A stretch of DNA of 64,000 nt, taken from the NCBI GenBank assembly GCA_030867875.1, contig JAOWCC010001589.1:73369537-73433536 (forward strand), given 5' to 3'. Source of the DNA: Actinernus sp. WN-2022. Taxonomy: Eukaryota > Cnidaria > Anthozoa > Actiniaria > Actinernidae. The notes beneath the pieces were generated by a model. It ran no database searches. It saw nothing but the letters and a program-made list of their open reading frames with translations, and was not told the DNA's origin. Below, piece by piece: positions 44,001 to 54,547 of the stretch (its first letter is position 1; each line of letters starts with the position of its first letter). A program made the position numbers and the translations under genes.

Positions 44001-47000
44001 TACCTTCCTTTTTTATCAAGCCCCATGACTTGAAAGGGGAAGGAAGGACAACCTTAAACTAATGCTGAATTCATCCATGAGAGTCATGTCTCATTTACTT
44101 TTCCTGGTGAAAATAAAATAATCGAGGTTGGTGGTTTGTGGATTAAAATTGTTACTACAAGCTTAAGCTTAAGCTGGCAATCATAAATGCATGTACATGT
44201 AAGGTACAATGTATTTACTTAAAGTGCACCTAACCCCTTTTGCGATTTTTATACCATGAATGAATCTTTGAAAGGTTTTGAGTACTTCTGCGAATAAATT
44301 TTTGGCTTACAAAGAATATTCTATGTTCTACACTTGTTTGAAATGGTAAAAATTTGACCTTTCCTGACCCATGACCACGTAAGAAAAAGCCTGGGTCGAT
44401 TCTGGATCTTACATCATCTAATTCATTCGACTTTGCAATAAGTTGAATAAATGTTTAGCATTTTGTGTAAAATAACTGTTTTCTTTACTAACAACTCAGA
44501 CTGTATAAATTCTCTATATATCGATGTTGTTGTGGTAGAAAGGCGCCATGGAGAATAATGCATTAATGAGGTGACGTAAGATCCAGAATCGACCCAGGCT
44601 TTTTCTTACGCGGCCATGGGTCAGGAAAGGTCAAATGTTTACCATTTCAAACAATCCTAGAATATAGAATATTCTCGATTGTAATCCAAAAATTTCTTCG
44701 CAGAAGTACTCAAAACCTTTCAAAGATTCATATGTATAAAAATTGAAAAAGGGGTTATAGGTGCACTTTAAAGGGATCAACATGAACAGGGCCACTGAAC
44801 CAAAATACATGCAGCATATATAAAGGACCACTGTCAAACAAATTGAACTATAAAAATAACAAGAAGGAAGAGAAATACCTGCAAATGTCCTGATAATGGA
44901 GGATGGCAAAGTTTAAAATGGATTACATGCAGAAGCTTACTATCAGAAACATTATTGAACCAATAGGCCTATATGCATGATTAAGTCATGCTTTTGCCAT
45001 CACCAAACCTCACTTTGGTACATTTCCTTTCAACACAAAAGTACATCATGTGTTAAGGCCTAGTTACATGTAGTTGCTCTAAATTTCTCTTAAAAGAAAC
45101 CTCCATCACTGTTCTCCACTAAACCTGGAAAGCATACTTTGTTAATATGTATGAGTAATTATTTTTGTATTTCATCATGATAAATTTTCACTGCAATTTT
45201 TGTCACGCTCGCGATGCAACTTCAAATTGCATGTGTAAACCAGCCACGATTTCAGTGCAATTTGGATGCAATTCCAGCATGATTTCACTGCAATTTCTAT
45301 GAAATGCAACACCTTTGGTTAGTGCTGGTATATAATCAACTAAAATAGATTGAGGTAATAATGCTAACCGCCGTTGAAAGAGTAGCAGCTGACGTTTCGA
45401 GCGCTAGCTTTCCACTGCGATTAGCATACCTCAATCGACTTTGCTTAGTGGTTTCCCATACAGAGCAAGCACACACATCTTGTAAACAAAGATGCCCGCA
45501 GTCGGCTGTTATAAAATTATTACCAATGTTTCAATTATTTCCAACATGATGCCTTAGTTCTTTAGTTGTTTTTCCTGTTTTAATTTTACATTCGTACCTC
45601 GGCCAAAGCTCAATATTAGTCTCCTCTTCTTTGTACGACCAGGTGTGGTTTTTAGAACATTTTACGCATTTATTCGTGTCTGAATTTTGCATGTTGTTTG
45701 TAAACAAACATCTAAAAAGCCATGCAAGCAACCACAATTCCCCATGGGGTCCCTGCTGATACATCATTTTTGGTAGTTTTCTAAAATATCACTGCCAAAT
45801 TGCATCAAGTTTCAAATGTGTTCGTAACCTCAGCGATTTTGTGGCACTGAATTGCACTGAAATCGTGGTTGGTTTACACATGCAATTTGAAGTTGTAGTG
45901 CAAGTGTATTTTGTTAGTGTTTTTCCATATCTTTCATCTTTAAAATTCAGTTTTCTATTTCCGATCGGTAGTCGGTACCTTCTAGCTGTTTTACTTATAT
46001 AATTATCTTCTCTTCTTCATTAATTGCCCTCTTGATTTTTTGATACACTGTTTTAAGACATAGTACACTGCCTTAAAATCGTTTACATTTCTGTCTTTAT
46101 TTATTATTATCTTTCTCATTCTTGTTTTCCTACTTTTACTCTTCAGTCATTTTACTTTCATTGTGCTGGTGCATTTTCGTTCACGTATTACTTCCCTTTC
46201 CCGTTATTATCTTTCTCATACTACAGTTAGTTCATCCTCACACTGCGACACTCAGTTCCCTTCTACTTTTTTAATCATTAATTAGCTTCATTGTTCATCT
46301 CAGTATAGTAGGGTTAGGGTTTTTCACTAGTCATATCATAAGATCATTTTTTGTTTCGCTTATTTCTCATACATTTTGAATTTTGGAAGAGCATAAGAAC
46401 ATAACCGTTCTTGCAATCTTTTTTGTTTGTTTTTCCTTTTGTTTTCCATCTCTGTTTATTATTATTATCGGTTTCATTATACTGCAACGGTTCTGATTGT
46501 TATTATCATTCTCTTTTCGTTACATTTTGAATTTTCAAAACATTCCATGAGCTCGATCATAACCGTCCTTGTGGCGCGCGCTGTAAATTACAACGGCTAC
46601 TGCTATAACAACGTCAGCAGAGTGACAGCATGATGAATGGAAGTGCTTTGCGCCACGTGTTACTCATCCTCGTATTGTACCTATGTTTCTCAAACCTGAA
46701 GCACTCCAACAGTTCCAGGCGCAATGACTGTCAAATTTTCTATGCCGTTTGTGAAGTCTCTCGTCCAAACACCTATGGCTCTGTTCCCTCAACTCACCCC
46801 AAAAAGACTACAATGAGATCTACCTCAACACTACTACTGTGTGGATGCCGCCTGGTTCAGAAATCTTCCTTGGCCATCTTATTAATCTGTCTGTCTAACG
46901 ATGTATCTCCAAACCCTGGCCCATCTACTAACGGATCGTCAGTTGCTGACTTTCCTACTTCGCGCGGTCTTAAAGTCGGTCATCTGAACGTCCGAAGTAT

Positions 47001-49933
47001 CATCAACAAGATGGATTCTGTGCGACTTTTATTGAAAGAGAAGCCCTTTGACGTACTCACAATGTCTGAAACGTGGCTTCACCCGAACATTCTTGATAAC
47101 GAAATTTATGTCCCTGGTTATACAGTTACCAGACAGGATAGGAATGGAAAACCTGGTGGAGGTACGCTCGCTTTTGTTAGAGATGGCATTCCCTATCGAT
47201 CAAGAAGTGACTTACAGAACACTAACATTGAGTCATGCGTAGTTGAGATTACTCGTCCTAAAGCAAAGAAACTCATTATATTCACAATATACAGAGCCCC
47301 AGACCAAACACTGGACGGTTTTCTTAATGTTCTCAACACCGCTTTATCATTACTCCCATCACAAGCTGAGATAATATTACTTGGTGATTTCAATGTTAAT
47401 TTTTTGACTTCAAATACTGACTCATCAAGGCCATTGAAACAGAAGCTCGTTAGACTTACAAATCAACATAACTTAGTACAGCTTATTGACAAGCCTACGA
47501 GAATATCCGAGAACTCGTCCACTGCAATTGACCTGTTGTTCGTTAACAACAATCATCGCATAGTCGATTCTGGAGTTATTCACATAGATTTGAGTGATCA
47601 CTCACTCATTTACTGTGTCATCAAAGCGGGTGTTCCTCGGGCCCCTTGCAGAGTTATAGAGTATCGATCGTACAAGCACTACTCAAGGGAGTCTTTCCTG
47701 ACTGAACTCAGAGACATATCTTGGAATGTCGTCGACGAGCAATTGGACACCAATAGTGCAGTTGAAACTTGGAACCAACTATTTACGGATACAGCCAATC
47801 GACATGCTCCAATTAAAAAATCTAGAATCAAGGGTATACACGTGCCCTGGATGAATTCAGAGTTATGCAACGCCATGCAAGACCGAGATTACCACCATCG
47901 GAAGGCCATTAAATCAAGATCGTCATTCCATTGGTCCATGTACAAAAAGATAAAATCCTACGTAAACAACCTGGTCAAAAAATGCAAAGCTGATTACTAT
48001 TTAAACCTTATTACTAGGAACAGGGGAAATAGCGGTGAACTATGGAAAACACTGAACGAAATTACTTCGCGAAAGACATCCTCAATCCCTTCATGTATCG
48101 AAGTCGATGGCGTACCACATACTGACTCAAAGTCGATTGCTGAAGTTTTAAATAATCATTTTTCAACAGTAGGAACTAAATTGGCTGCTAAAATAAAAGC
48201 AAGCCTTGATTTTTTCTATCCACGACCCCCTTCTGGTGAATCCATCGCTAGGTCTCGAAACTTTGTCTTCATTCCAGTTGAAGAAAATTTTGTGCATAGA
48301 CAACTAAAAATGCTCAAGACAAATAAATCAATTGGCCTTGATCGCATTAGCGCCAGACTGCTGAAAGACTCTGCAAGCGTCATATAACTCCTGCTTTGAC
48401 CAAGATATTCAATCGCTCACTTGAGTCTTCTACATTCCCTTCTATCTGGAAATTTGGTAAAGTTACGGCTCTCTTCAAATCTGGTGATCGAAGCAACGCC
48501 AACAATTACAGGCCGATTACAATCCTCCCGACAGTTAGTAAGATCCTTGAGAAGGTAGTCCATTCACAAGTATATAATTACCTTATGGAAGAAAAGATCC
48601 TTACACCCAGGCAGTTTGGCTTCAGACCTAAACTCTCAACAGAGATCGCTCTTACTCATTTCACCGATACTATCCTTGGGAATATGGACAGTGGTCTAGT
48701 AACCGGTGCTGTTTTCCTGGACTTGTCAAAAGCGTTTGACACTGTTGACCATACTATTCTCTTCAATAAACTAGTAACAGCTGGCTTTTCTGACACAAGT
48801 GTGAACTGGTTCAAGTCTTATCTATCTAACAGAAGCCAAATCACCAACTTGGCAAATGTCTCTTCCTCTCCCAAGAAAGTTCCTGTCGGAGTTCCTCAAG
48901 GAAGCGTCTTAGGACCACTACTATTCCTTGTTTATGTAAATAACTTACCCTCATGTGTTAATTACTGCGAGGTGTCCCTCTACGCTGACGATACAGTAAT
49001 TTACTGCTCTTCGACTAATGCCCAGGAACTTAAAGATAAATTGAACGCTGATCTTCTGTCCATATGTCAATGGTTTAACAGCAATCTCTTGACACTGAAT
49101 ACATCTAAATGCAAGTTCATAATTTATGGCAGCGCACGCAAGCTCAAGGATTTCAGAGAGGTATCACTAACCATAAATGGCTCTGCTCTTGACCGAACTG
49201 ACTCTTTTAAATATTTAGGAGTGACAGTCAGTCAGAACTTGAGTTGGTCAGAACACGTGGATAGAGTCAGTAATAAAGTCAATCAACGTCTTGGCATCAT
49301 CCGCCGGGTAAAGCATTTGCTGCCCTTGCATGCGCGGCTAACTCTCTATAAATCTCTTGTCCTTCCCTTACTTGACTATGCCGATATCGTCTGGGGAGAT
49401 AAGAATAATACTGTCCTCATGGATCACCTTCAAGTTCTTCAGAATAATGCTGCTCGACTAATGCTCGACTTTCCCTCAAGCTCTTCTGCATCTCAAGTAC
49501 TCGAACTATTAAACTGGAAACCACTATACCTTCGACGGCGCTATCATCGCTGTATTACTATCTTCAAATGCTTAAATAGCATGGTGGACTTCAACTTTAA
49601 ATTAAAGAAGAATCACGACTTTCATACATATAATACACGCCGTCAGCACAATCTACATTTGCCATTCGCACGTAGGAATTGGGGACAACAGAAGTTTACC
49701 TACCATGCACTATTAGACTGGAACTCTTTAGACTCTGAAGTTATACAATCAACTACATTATCAATTTTTAAATCTTACTGGCACATAACTTAATTTCATA
49801 ATAATCCTTGTTCTATTTCTATTTTATTTCAACCATTTATCTTTTCTGTTTTCCATATATTAGTGAAATACATATTTTTAATACAGGACCTCCCTGAAAA
49901 TCACAAATTGTGAGTGGAGCTTTCCTGTCAAAA

Positions 49934-49966
<33 letters not shown>

Positions 49967-52900
49967 GTGAAACAAAAATTGCATTGAAAATAGTCTGTGT
50001 AAACAGGTCTTGTGACAGGCATCTTTTTTTCTCAAGGCTACTATTTTAACAATAGTAAAAAATTCATAACCATAGTTTGGCTGGTTAATGTTCATCCCAG
50101 TGTGACCTCAGTTAAAAGCAATATTGTTAGCCTGTACACAGACCTCCATAATCCCTTCAAAGGAAAGGAACGGAGGTCTGTACTACGGATGAGTCAATCG
50201 TGTTCTAGGTCACGTGGATAGTTACAGGAATGCTGTAACCAGTCGCTGATTGGCTGGTGCCTCATAGCAGGTGCTGATTGGCTTAGCGGTTATGTTGACC
50301 TTAGTTCTGGCTCCGTGGGAAAATCCGAGCTAGATTCACTCTGGTTTTGAATTGTATTAAGACGAATTGCTATGTCATTCTGTGTCCTGTGCTCGGTTAA
50401 TATTGAGAAAAAAAATGATAAGAATATCGTTCATGGAACTGCTGCATTTCAAGTCTGGGAAGAAATTATTTCTCTCGAATTTCAAGTGAAAAGTTGGCCT
50501 CAACATATATGCAGAAAGTGCCTAGGAAGTTTGAAAGAATTTGCAGGGAACAAACAAAATTCTTCTTCAGATATCGTCTAGTTCTTCAAAATGAAAAGAA
50601 AGTCCATGTTCAAGAGCTCTTTTTGCAAAGCGAATGGCTGTGGGAGACGACGGCGTGTCTAAAACGCAGGTAACGGGTAACGTGTAGTGGGTAGCCGCTA
50701 GATGAAAGTTTTTTTGAAATTATATAAGTACAAAAATATTATCTGGCACCCGTTTACGGTGTGTATGGAAAAAAGAGACAAATGTCTGCTAAGGTACACC
50801 ATTATCAGTGTAGACTGATTATGTGCAAATGAAACGAAATACCAGCCAGGACGTAAGAAATAGCTCTATAATCCAATGCACAATCAGTTGACAACTGTGT
50901 ATATCTTACGCGCTGCACCAGCAACCACAGTTACTCGTCAGTATACGTACGGTTTAGTTTGCATCTTTTTCTTTTGGTCTACCGTTGGCCCGTAAGGACT
51001 AACGATCTGCATTAACTATGAGGTAATGATGATACGAATTATGCATTTGTATTGATCAGTCTCTGTCTTTATGTTGTCCAATGTATTTTAAAGCGATCCA
51101 ATTTTATTAAAAAGATCACCAAAACGTCTCCCAAAATTTTATCATTAAATTAATCGCTTGTTTAATATCTACTTCGGGAATATGGAAGATAGATTATCCA
51201 CGAACATTGTGCCCAAGTATGTGGTTAATCGATGCAAGAATTGGTTAAAACAATCTACGTCGAAATCCGTATCTTAGCTTTCTTACTGTGCCGCCATGCA
51301 ACTACTATCTTGGACAATGATTGTGGACTCTGGTCGCTTTAATAGACTGTCCATTCATTTAACCTTCAATCTGAAAATTGCTTCACTGGTTTGGGAAGCT
51401 GCAGCTGTGTTAACTTTGCATTAGATATTAATTTTTATTTTCATATAATAGTAATTTTTGTTGACTGTCCCAACATTTTTTTATCCATGATTGTAAGTCC
51501 TTCAGAGCCGTTCTTAACCTGGGTCGTCGCGTAACGCTAGCCGCCCCACTAACAGCTGCTTACCTCAGCCACACATCCATTTCCGATCATGGTATCATTG
51601 GTCAGGATAACGGTGTATATCAAAGCGAGTATTTTTCTTCTTTTTTTTTAAAATAACACCAGACAATTTTTGAATTGTTCTACTGAACAAATTAATTTAA
51701 CCTAGCCGTTACCCGTACCTGCTACCCGCGTTTTAGACACGCCGTGGGAGACGATCAACCAGAAGCAATATCAATAGCCTCGGCGGTCAGGCGAGTTGCT
51801 AGTACGAGCGCGACTTTCCAAACCTCGAGTTCACATGGTTCTCAAACTCATCGAATTCATCCAATCTTCCACTTCCTCAAGGATTCAAAGAAAGATCTCC
51901 AAATCCCTTCCTTTGAAGGGATACGCTTCCCAGCGCATCCTCCCTCTTTGTCTCTTGCATTGCCGTTAACAATAGGAAATGAACAATCTGAATTCAATTT
52001 TTTATTTTACGCTTATCGATAGAGCAAGTTACAATGCGAGAATAGAAGATGATAAATCAAGAGGAAAAATAAGAAAAGAATATGAAAAAATAATTACATA
52101 ATAAGTGTGCAGAGGCCAAAGTAACAGAGCTTTCGAGTTGGCCTCTGCCAGAAATCTAAAATGTGTACCGTCTAGTGTTTCTCGGCCAATGGAAATCGAG
52201 ATGTAATTTATGCAAAATTATGCCGGAACACCATTAACGACAGTGTAGCACAGATGTCCCTTCCAGAGTTTTAAGGGGAGACGGACGGCGGTACACAGGC
52301 TACAACATTGTGAGTCTATACTTATTTACACTATGGCTGCTAAAGAATCATATTTATTTCCTTTGATTAACATTTTAATAATACATTTTTGTAATTGAAA
52401 CTGAAAAGCCCCTATGGGGAGTAGACAATAAGGTTAGTATTGTATCCTATTAGGGGGTAATTAATATATTGTTGTCTGTTGATCCCAACTCGACTGAAGA
52501 ATATTCCGGTATTCGTGAAGCGAGTACAAGACAAACTGGTTGTACAACTCAGGTATATCAAACATTCTCTCACACACTGACGCACAAGATTAATAAGTGC
52601 GAGTTTCGCACAGTAAAAGGCCTTGTTTTCTTATTTCTTATCAAAATCAGTACAAAGTTTAGATCAATTCTTGAAGAACCTATGAAGAGGAATATCTACA
52701 AGATATCTTGTTTTAAATCTTATGAAATGAAATCATGAACAGCTAGCAAATTACTATTCGTACTGCATAATCAGAGAAATTTTATAGACCATAAAATTAA
52801 CAGATATCGTTAAAACCTTTGTTTTTATGACTACATACTTATTGGCAATGAACTTATGAAGTCTTTAAGACTAATAATGTATTTAATGAGTGTTGTCATT

Positions 52901-53289
52901 GACATTGTAAAAAAACAAGACATTCGATTTCGAGGGTATTCCATTCGAGGAATAGTAAATTATCCTCGTTTCGCTTCCTTATTTTTCCATGTAAAAAATG
53001 TACGTGTGTTCACCTTTCGTTAAAATGAATTTCAAAAGTTAAGTATCATTGATACACAACAAAACTCAAAAGAGGATACATACCCAGTTCCACAAGCCAC
53101 ATCAAGGACTTTTTTAATGCCTCGTTCGCGTAGAAGGTTACAAAAGAAATCTCGATAAGATTCGGTTCTCTTTTTGTGGCCACCTATGTAGTGTTGCCAC
53201 ACTTTCGCCGCTTTCCCATCGGCGTATTGATCGGGAATACCAGTCGCAGGAACGCCGAGGGAACGAGTACGATAAACACTATCCACCAT
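35033..53289 (-). CDS. GNMT: Glycine N-methyltransferase, five exons, two indels in exon 5
   Basis: Exons on minus: 53289-53084, 43468-43341, 42229-41973, 41525-41362, 35234-35033 (957 nt, about 318 codons; human 295). GNMT transfers the SAM methyl group to glycine, giving sarcosine, and buffers SAM levels in the cytosol. The start [13 protein letters not shown] matches the vertebrate protein almost exactly. The SAM-binding motif VLDVACGTG is at residues 61-69, SVDASDKML follows, then [11 protein letters not shown] and IDHRNYD. Exon 4 has the family block [18 protein letters not shown] plus a Lys/Glu-rich insert longer than in human. Exon 5 should give [29 protein letters not shown] and [11 protein letters not shown]. 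These lie in two different frames, with an extra C in the CCCC of minus (35196-35199) and a missing A in AAAA (35117-35120). The indels cancel; assembly error is likely. Confidence 0.9.
36112..36466. mobile_element. Nested MITE with GGACCTTAATACGCAACCAG ends
   Basis: The left end gggaccttaatacgcaacc is mirrored at the right as gcctggttgcgtataaggtcc, followed inward by GC-rich gacggcgacgg/gccgtcgtcc. It sits in the left arm of the larger element. Confidence 0.75.
36787..37127. repeat. Inverted repeat of about 60 bp arms
   Basis: The arm caagacaagatgaaaggctg...gtacggtactgggaatatat is mirrored at 37065-37127, with a spacer of about 220 bp. It lies in the interior of the large element and may be a further nested fold-back or a Penelope-type terminal region. 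Confidence 0.65.
38562..39367. mobile_element. 806-bp TTAA-flanked TIR element, GNMT intron 4
   Basis: Ends AGTGCCTATGAAATTAAATT, mirrored at the right. TTAA flanks at 38558-38561 and 39368-39371. Arms run about 150 bp and include ttcgaaatgaggaaggatgg. No transposase ORF. Confidence 0.85.
39373..41361. other. GNMT intron 4 remainder
   Basis: Contains a block (about 39376-39545, with tatctcgatttccattggcc) that recurs inverted at 51965-52210, and a solitary TIR end ctctggtacccagggta near 39856-39872. No gene recognised. Confidence 0.5.
41725..41872. mobile_element. Third copy of the ATTGAAGGGCTGTGTG MITE family, GNMT intron 3
   Basis: Ends attgaagggctgtgtgcaaa and gcacacaggctgcccttaaat, the latter slightly decayed. 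The interior is homologous to 21729-21868. Confidence 0.75.
42372..42421. repeat. AT-rich palindrome
   Basis: CTAATCTATAAATA is mirrored as TATTTATAGATTAG around an AT core of about 20 bases, in GNMT intron 2. It could extrude as a cruciform. Confidence 0.75.
42665..42971. mobile_element. 307-bp MITE, AGGAGCAGTGTCACGATT family
   Basis: Inverted ends AGGAGCAGTGTCACGATT, TTAA flanks at 42661-42664 and 42972-42975, in GNMT intron 2. Only the ends are strongly paired. Confidence 0.85.
44223..44767. mobile_element. 545-bp long-arm TIR element, GNMT intron 1
   Basis: Ends AGTGCACCTAACCCCTTTTG, mirrored, with TTAA at 44219-44222 and 44768-44771. Arms are about 190 bp with the string agcctgggtcgattctggat near their inner ends, so the RNA would form one very long hairpin. 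Confidence 0.85.
45190..45904. mobile_element. Inverted-repeat element just upstream of the LINE
   Basis: The arm cttcaaattgcatgtgtaaa (45228-45250) with ccacgatttcagtgcaatt is mirrored at 45838-45904. A similar fragment (aaattgcattgaaaatagtc) follows the LINE at 49978, which suggests the LINE landed in or beside such a repeat. Confidence 0.6.
46630..48387 (+). CDS. LINE endonuclease and start of reverse transcriptase (frameshifted)
   Basis: 585 codons, antisense to GNMT in intron 1. Residues about 66-89 are hydrophobic and run into NDVSPNPGP (90-98), a 2A-like motif with Ser in place of the usual Glu. The APE-type endonuclease covers about 113-335: [16 protein letters not shown], the [11 protein letters not shown] loop, [10 protein letters not shown], and [10 protein letters not shown] with the catalytic Asp-His. 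A linker and the first RT motif follow ([15 protein letters not shown]). The frame ends at a 2-bp duplication (catata, 48381-48386), after which RT continues in the next ORF. The ATG shown is the first in frame; the true start may differ. Confidence 0.85.
   Translation: MMNGSALRHVLLILVLYLCFSNLKHSNSSRRNDCQIFYAVCEVSRPNTYGSVPSTHPKKTTMRSTSTLLLCGCRLVQKSSLAILLICLSNDVSPNPGPSTNGSSVADFPTSRGLKVGHLNVRSIINKMDSVRLLLKEKPFDVLTMSETWLHPNILDNEIYVPGYTVTRQDRNGKPGGGTLAFVRDGIPYRSRSDLQNTNIESCVVEITRPKAKKLIIFTIYRAPDQTLDGFLNVLNTALSLLPSQAEIILLGDFNVNFLTSNTDSSRPLKQKLVRLTNQHNLVQLIDKPTRISENSSTAIDLLFVNNNHRIVDSGVIHIDLSDHSLIYCVIKAGVPRAPCRVIEYRSYKHYSRESFLTELRDISWNVVDEQLDTNSAVETWNQLFTDTANRHAPIKKSRIKGIHVPWMNSELCNAMQDRDYHHRKAIKSRSSFHWSMYKKIKSYVNNLVKKCKADYYLNLITRNRGNSGELWKTLNEITSRKTSSIPSCIEVDGVPHTDSKSIAEVLNNHFSTVGTKLAAKIKASLDFFYPRPPSGESIARSRNFVFIPVEENFVHRQLKMLKTNKSIGLDRISARLLKDSASVI
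48396..49793 (+). CDS. LINE reverse transcriptase (continuation)
   Basis: 465 codons with a full RT core: [46 protein letters not shown] (motif A), [18 protein letters not shown] (motif B), catalytic LYADDTVIY (motif C) and KYLGVTV. A thumb/connection region ends [17 protein letters not shown]. It is fused by design to the upstream ORF and separated only by a 2-bp shift. About 170 bases after the stop there is a (TTA)n tract (49937-49965), probably the LINE tail. The layout resembles CR1/L2-type elements. Confidence 0.88.
   Translation: MTKIFNRSLESSTFPSIWKFGKVTALFKSGDRSNANNYRPITILPTVSKILEKVVHSQVYNYLMEEKILTPRQFGFRPKLSTEIALTHFTDTILGNMDSGLVTGAVFLDLSKAFDTVDHTILFNKLVTAGFSDTSVNWFKSYLSNRSQITNLANVSSSPKKVPVGVPQGSVLGPLLFLVYVNNLPSCVNYCEVSLYADDTVIYCSSTNAQELKDKLNADLLSICQWFNSNLLTLNTSKCKFIIYGSARKLKDFREVSLTINGSALDRTDSFKYLGVTVSQNLSWSEHVDRVSNKVNQRLGIIRRVKHLLPLHARLTLYKSLVLPLLDYADIVWGDKNNTVLMDHLQVLQNNAARLMLDFPSSSSASQVLELLNWKPLYLRRRYHRCITIFKCLNSMVDFNFKLKKNHDFHTYNTRRQHNLHLPFARRNWGQQKFTYHALLDWNSLDSEVIQSTTLSIFKSYWHIT
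50372..52022 (+). pseudogene. ZAD-like zinc-module gene relic split by a transposon
   Basis: 50372-50581 encodes [14 protein letters not shown]...[13 protein letters not shown], a ZAD-like pattern with C-x2-C at each end. The continuation shifts frame ([16 protein letters not shown]) and is broken at 50651 by a TIR element. After it the text resumes as [19 protein letters not shown] (to 52022). At least two frameshifts beyond the insertion make it a pseudogene. It lies in GNMT intron 1 on the opposite strand. Confidence 0.6.
50651..51744. mobile_element. 1,094-bp TIR element with 10-bp direct repeat flanks
   Basis: Ends CGGCGTGTCTAAAACGC and the exact inverse, followed inward by gggtaacg/cgttaccc strings. 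Flanked by TGGGAGACGA at 50641-50650 and 51745-51754. No transposase ORF. Confidence 0.88.
51965..52210. repeat. Block shared with 39376-39545
   Basis: Contains gttaacaataggaaatg and ctcggccaatggaaatcgag, which recur inverted in GNMT intron 4. Probably two remnants of one transposon family. Confidence 0.5.
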
Positions 53290-54430
53290 GTTTGCTAGCC
53301 ACGAATCGGACGTAGATCAAGCAAGAACCTTCGCTGGAATAAACTGATTCCTTCTCGTGGCAAAGCATGTTTTGATCCTCAATTCATGCGTAGTCGTTTG
53401 ACTTGAACACAAGAACTCGTTAACACGGCAAACTTGTTTTCAATACCTTATATGGAGTTTATATTGTTCTTTTTCTTTCCTTTTATGGATATGGCTACCA
53501 AATATGCAACTAAGTGCATTTTGGCGGCAAAACCCCGTTTAACTTGTTTCGCGCCATGTCAGAAGGTAAATAAAACAACGCCAGGAAGGGAGATGAGGAA
53601 GTAATCAACTGAAACGCCCCCCACTGCACTCCTGCTTATATATATATTCCCTTATATGGAAGCACATTTTAGATCTCTCTAAAACTATTTGATTGTAGCC
53701 GTAGCTACAAAAATCCCGAAAAATGTCCTAAAAAGTCTTTCCGGATAATCTCCAAAAATGCTCTAAAAATCTCAGTTTTATCTCTAAAAATCTCGTAAAC
53801 CCTTCTAAAAATCTCCAAATATCTTTAAAATTTTCTTTCGAAATTAGCGTATTTTTGTTCACTGGCACTTGGGGCCTTTAAAACATCTAGGATTGTCTGC
53901 ACTTCCTTCTCTCTTTCTTCATCTCAACCAGTTCAGCTGCAACTTCAGCAGCCTCGACTGAGTCCACCATTTTGAACTTACAGGCAAGTCATGCTAGGAC
54001 TACATAACTTATGGATAAACCGCTGACCGACATTGTGTGTGTTCTCTTAAAAAAAATCTTTTTTATCTAAAAATTTGTAGCTAGGCCTATTTGACTCACT
54101 AATAAAGCCCATTGTTCTTTAATTTGATCAATTCCCAGACGTCGCTTCCGTCGGGAAGTACGGCAGACAAAAACTTAGCACGTAGGTGTGATCTTGGGAA
54201 GTTTAGCTTAAAATCCGATTGCCAAACTAAAAAAAAACACTCTGAATTTCTAACGAGACCTGAAACAACTATGGGGGCTGATCAAAGCCAGGTCCCGGCT
54301 AATCCACAAGTCGAATTGGAATTTAGCGTGTTTGTTTTTAAGGAGGGTTTAAAACCGGAGAACCCGGAAAAAAAACCTCGGAGCAAGGGCGAAATACCAA
54401 CAAACTCAACTCTACGGTGGCCCATAAAAG

Positions 54431-54545
54431 TTATGCCACTTTTTACTTTTTTTGCCACTTATTTTGCTACTTCTTTTGCTACTTTTTTTGCCACTTTTTT
54501 GCCACTTTTTTTGCTACTTTTTTTGCCACTTCTTTTGATACTTTT
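54431..54545. repeat. Minisatellite of ACTTTTTTTGCC-type units
   Basis: About ten imperfect 11-12-base units (ttttttgccac, ttttgctact). Both long ORFs crossing it are products of the repeat. Confidence 0.8.
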
Positions 54546-54547
54546 TT

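Larger units (their letters stand above)
46300..49966 (+). mobile_element. Almost complete CR1/L2-like LINE in GNMT intron 1
   Basis: One element with endonuclease, RT, and a (TTA)n end. The 5' border is uncertain (somewhere in 45910-46600, which is pyrimidine-rich with no other feature). Coding is damaged only by one 2-bp insertion, so this is a young copy. Confidence 0.8.

Noticed and set aside
45385..45410. Hammerhead ribozyme suggested by cgaaacgtc on minus
   Set aside because: The required CUGANGA core is absent nearby.
53860..53990. Short minus-strand coding segment MVDSVEAAEVAAELVEMKK
   Set aside because: Only 27 codons before a stop; its MVDSV start resembles GNMT by chance. Perhaps a transposon protein relic.
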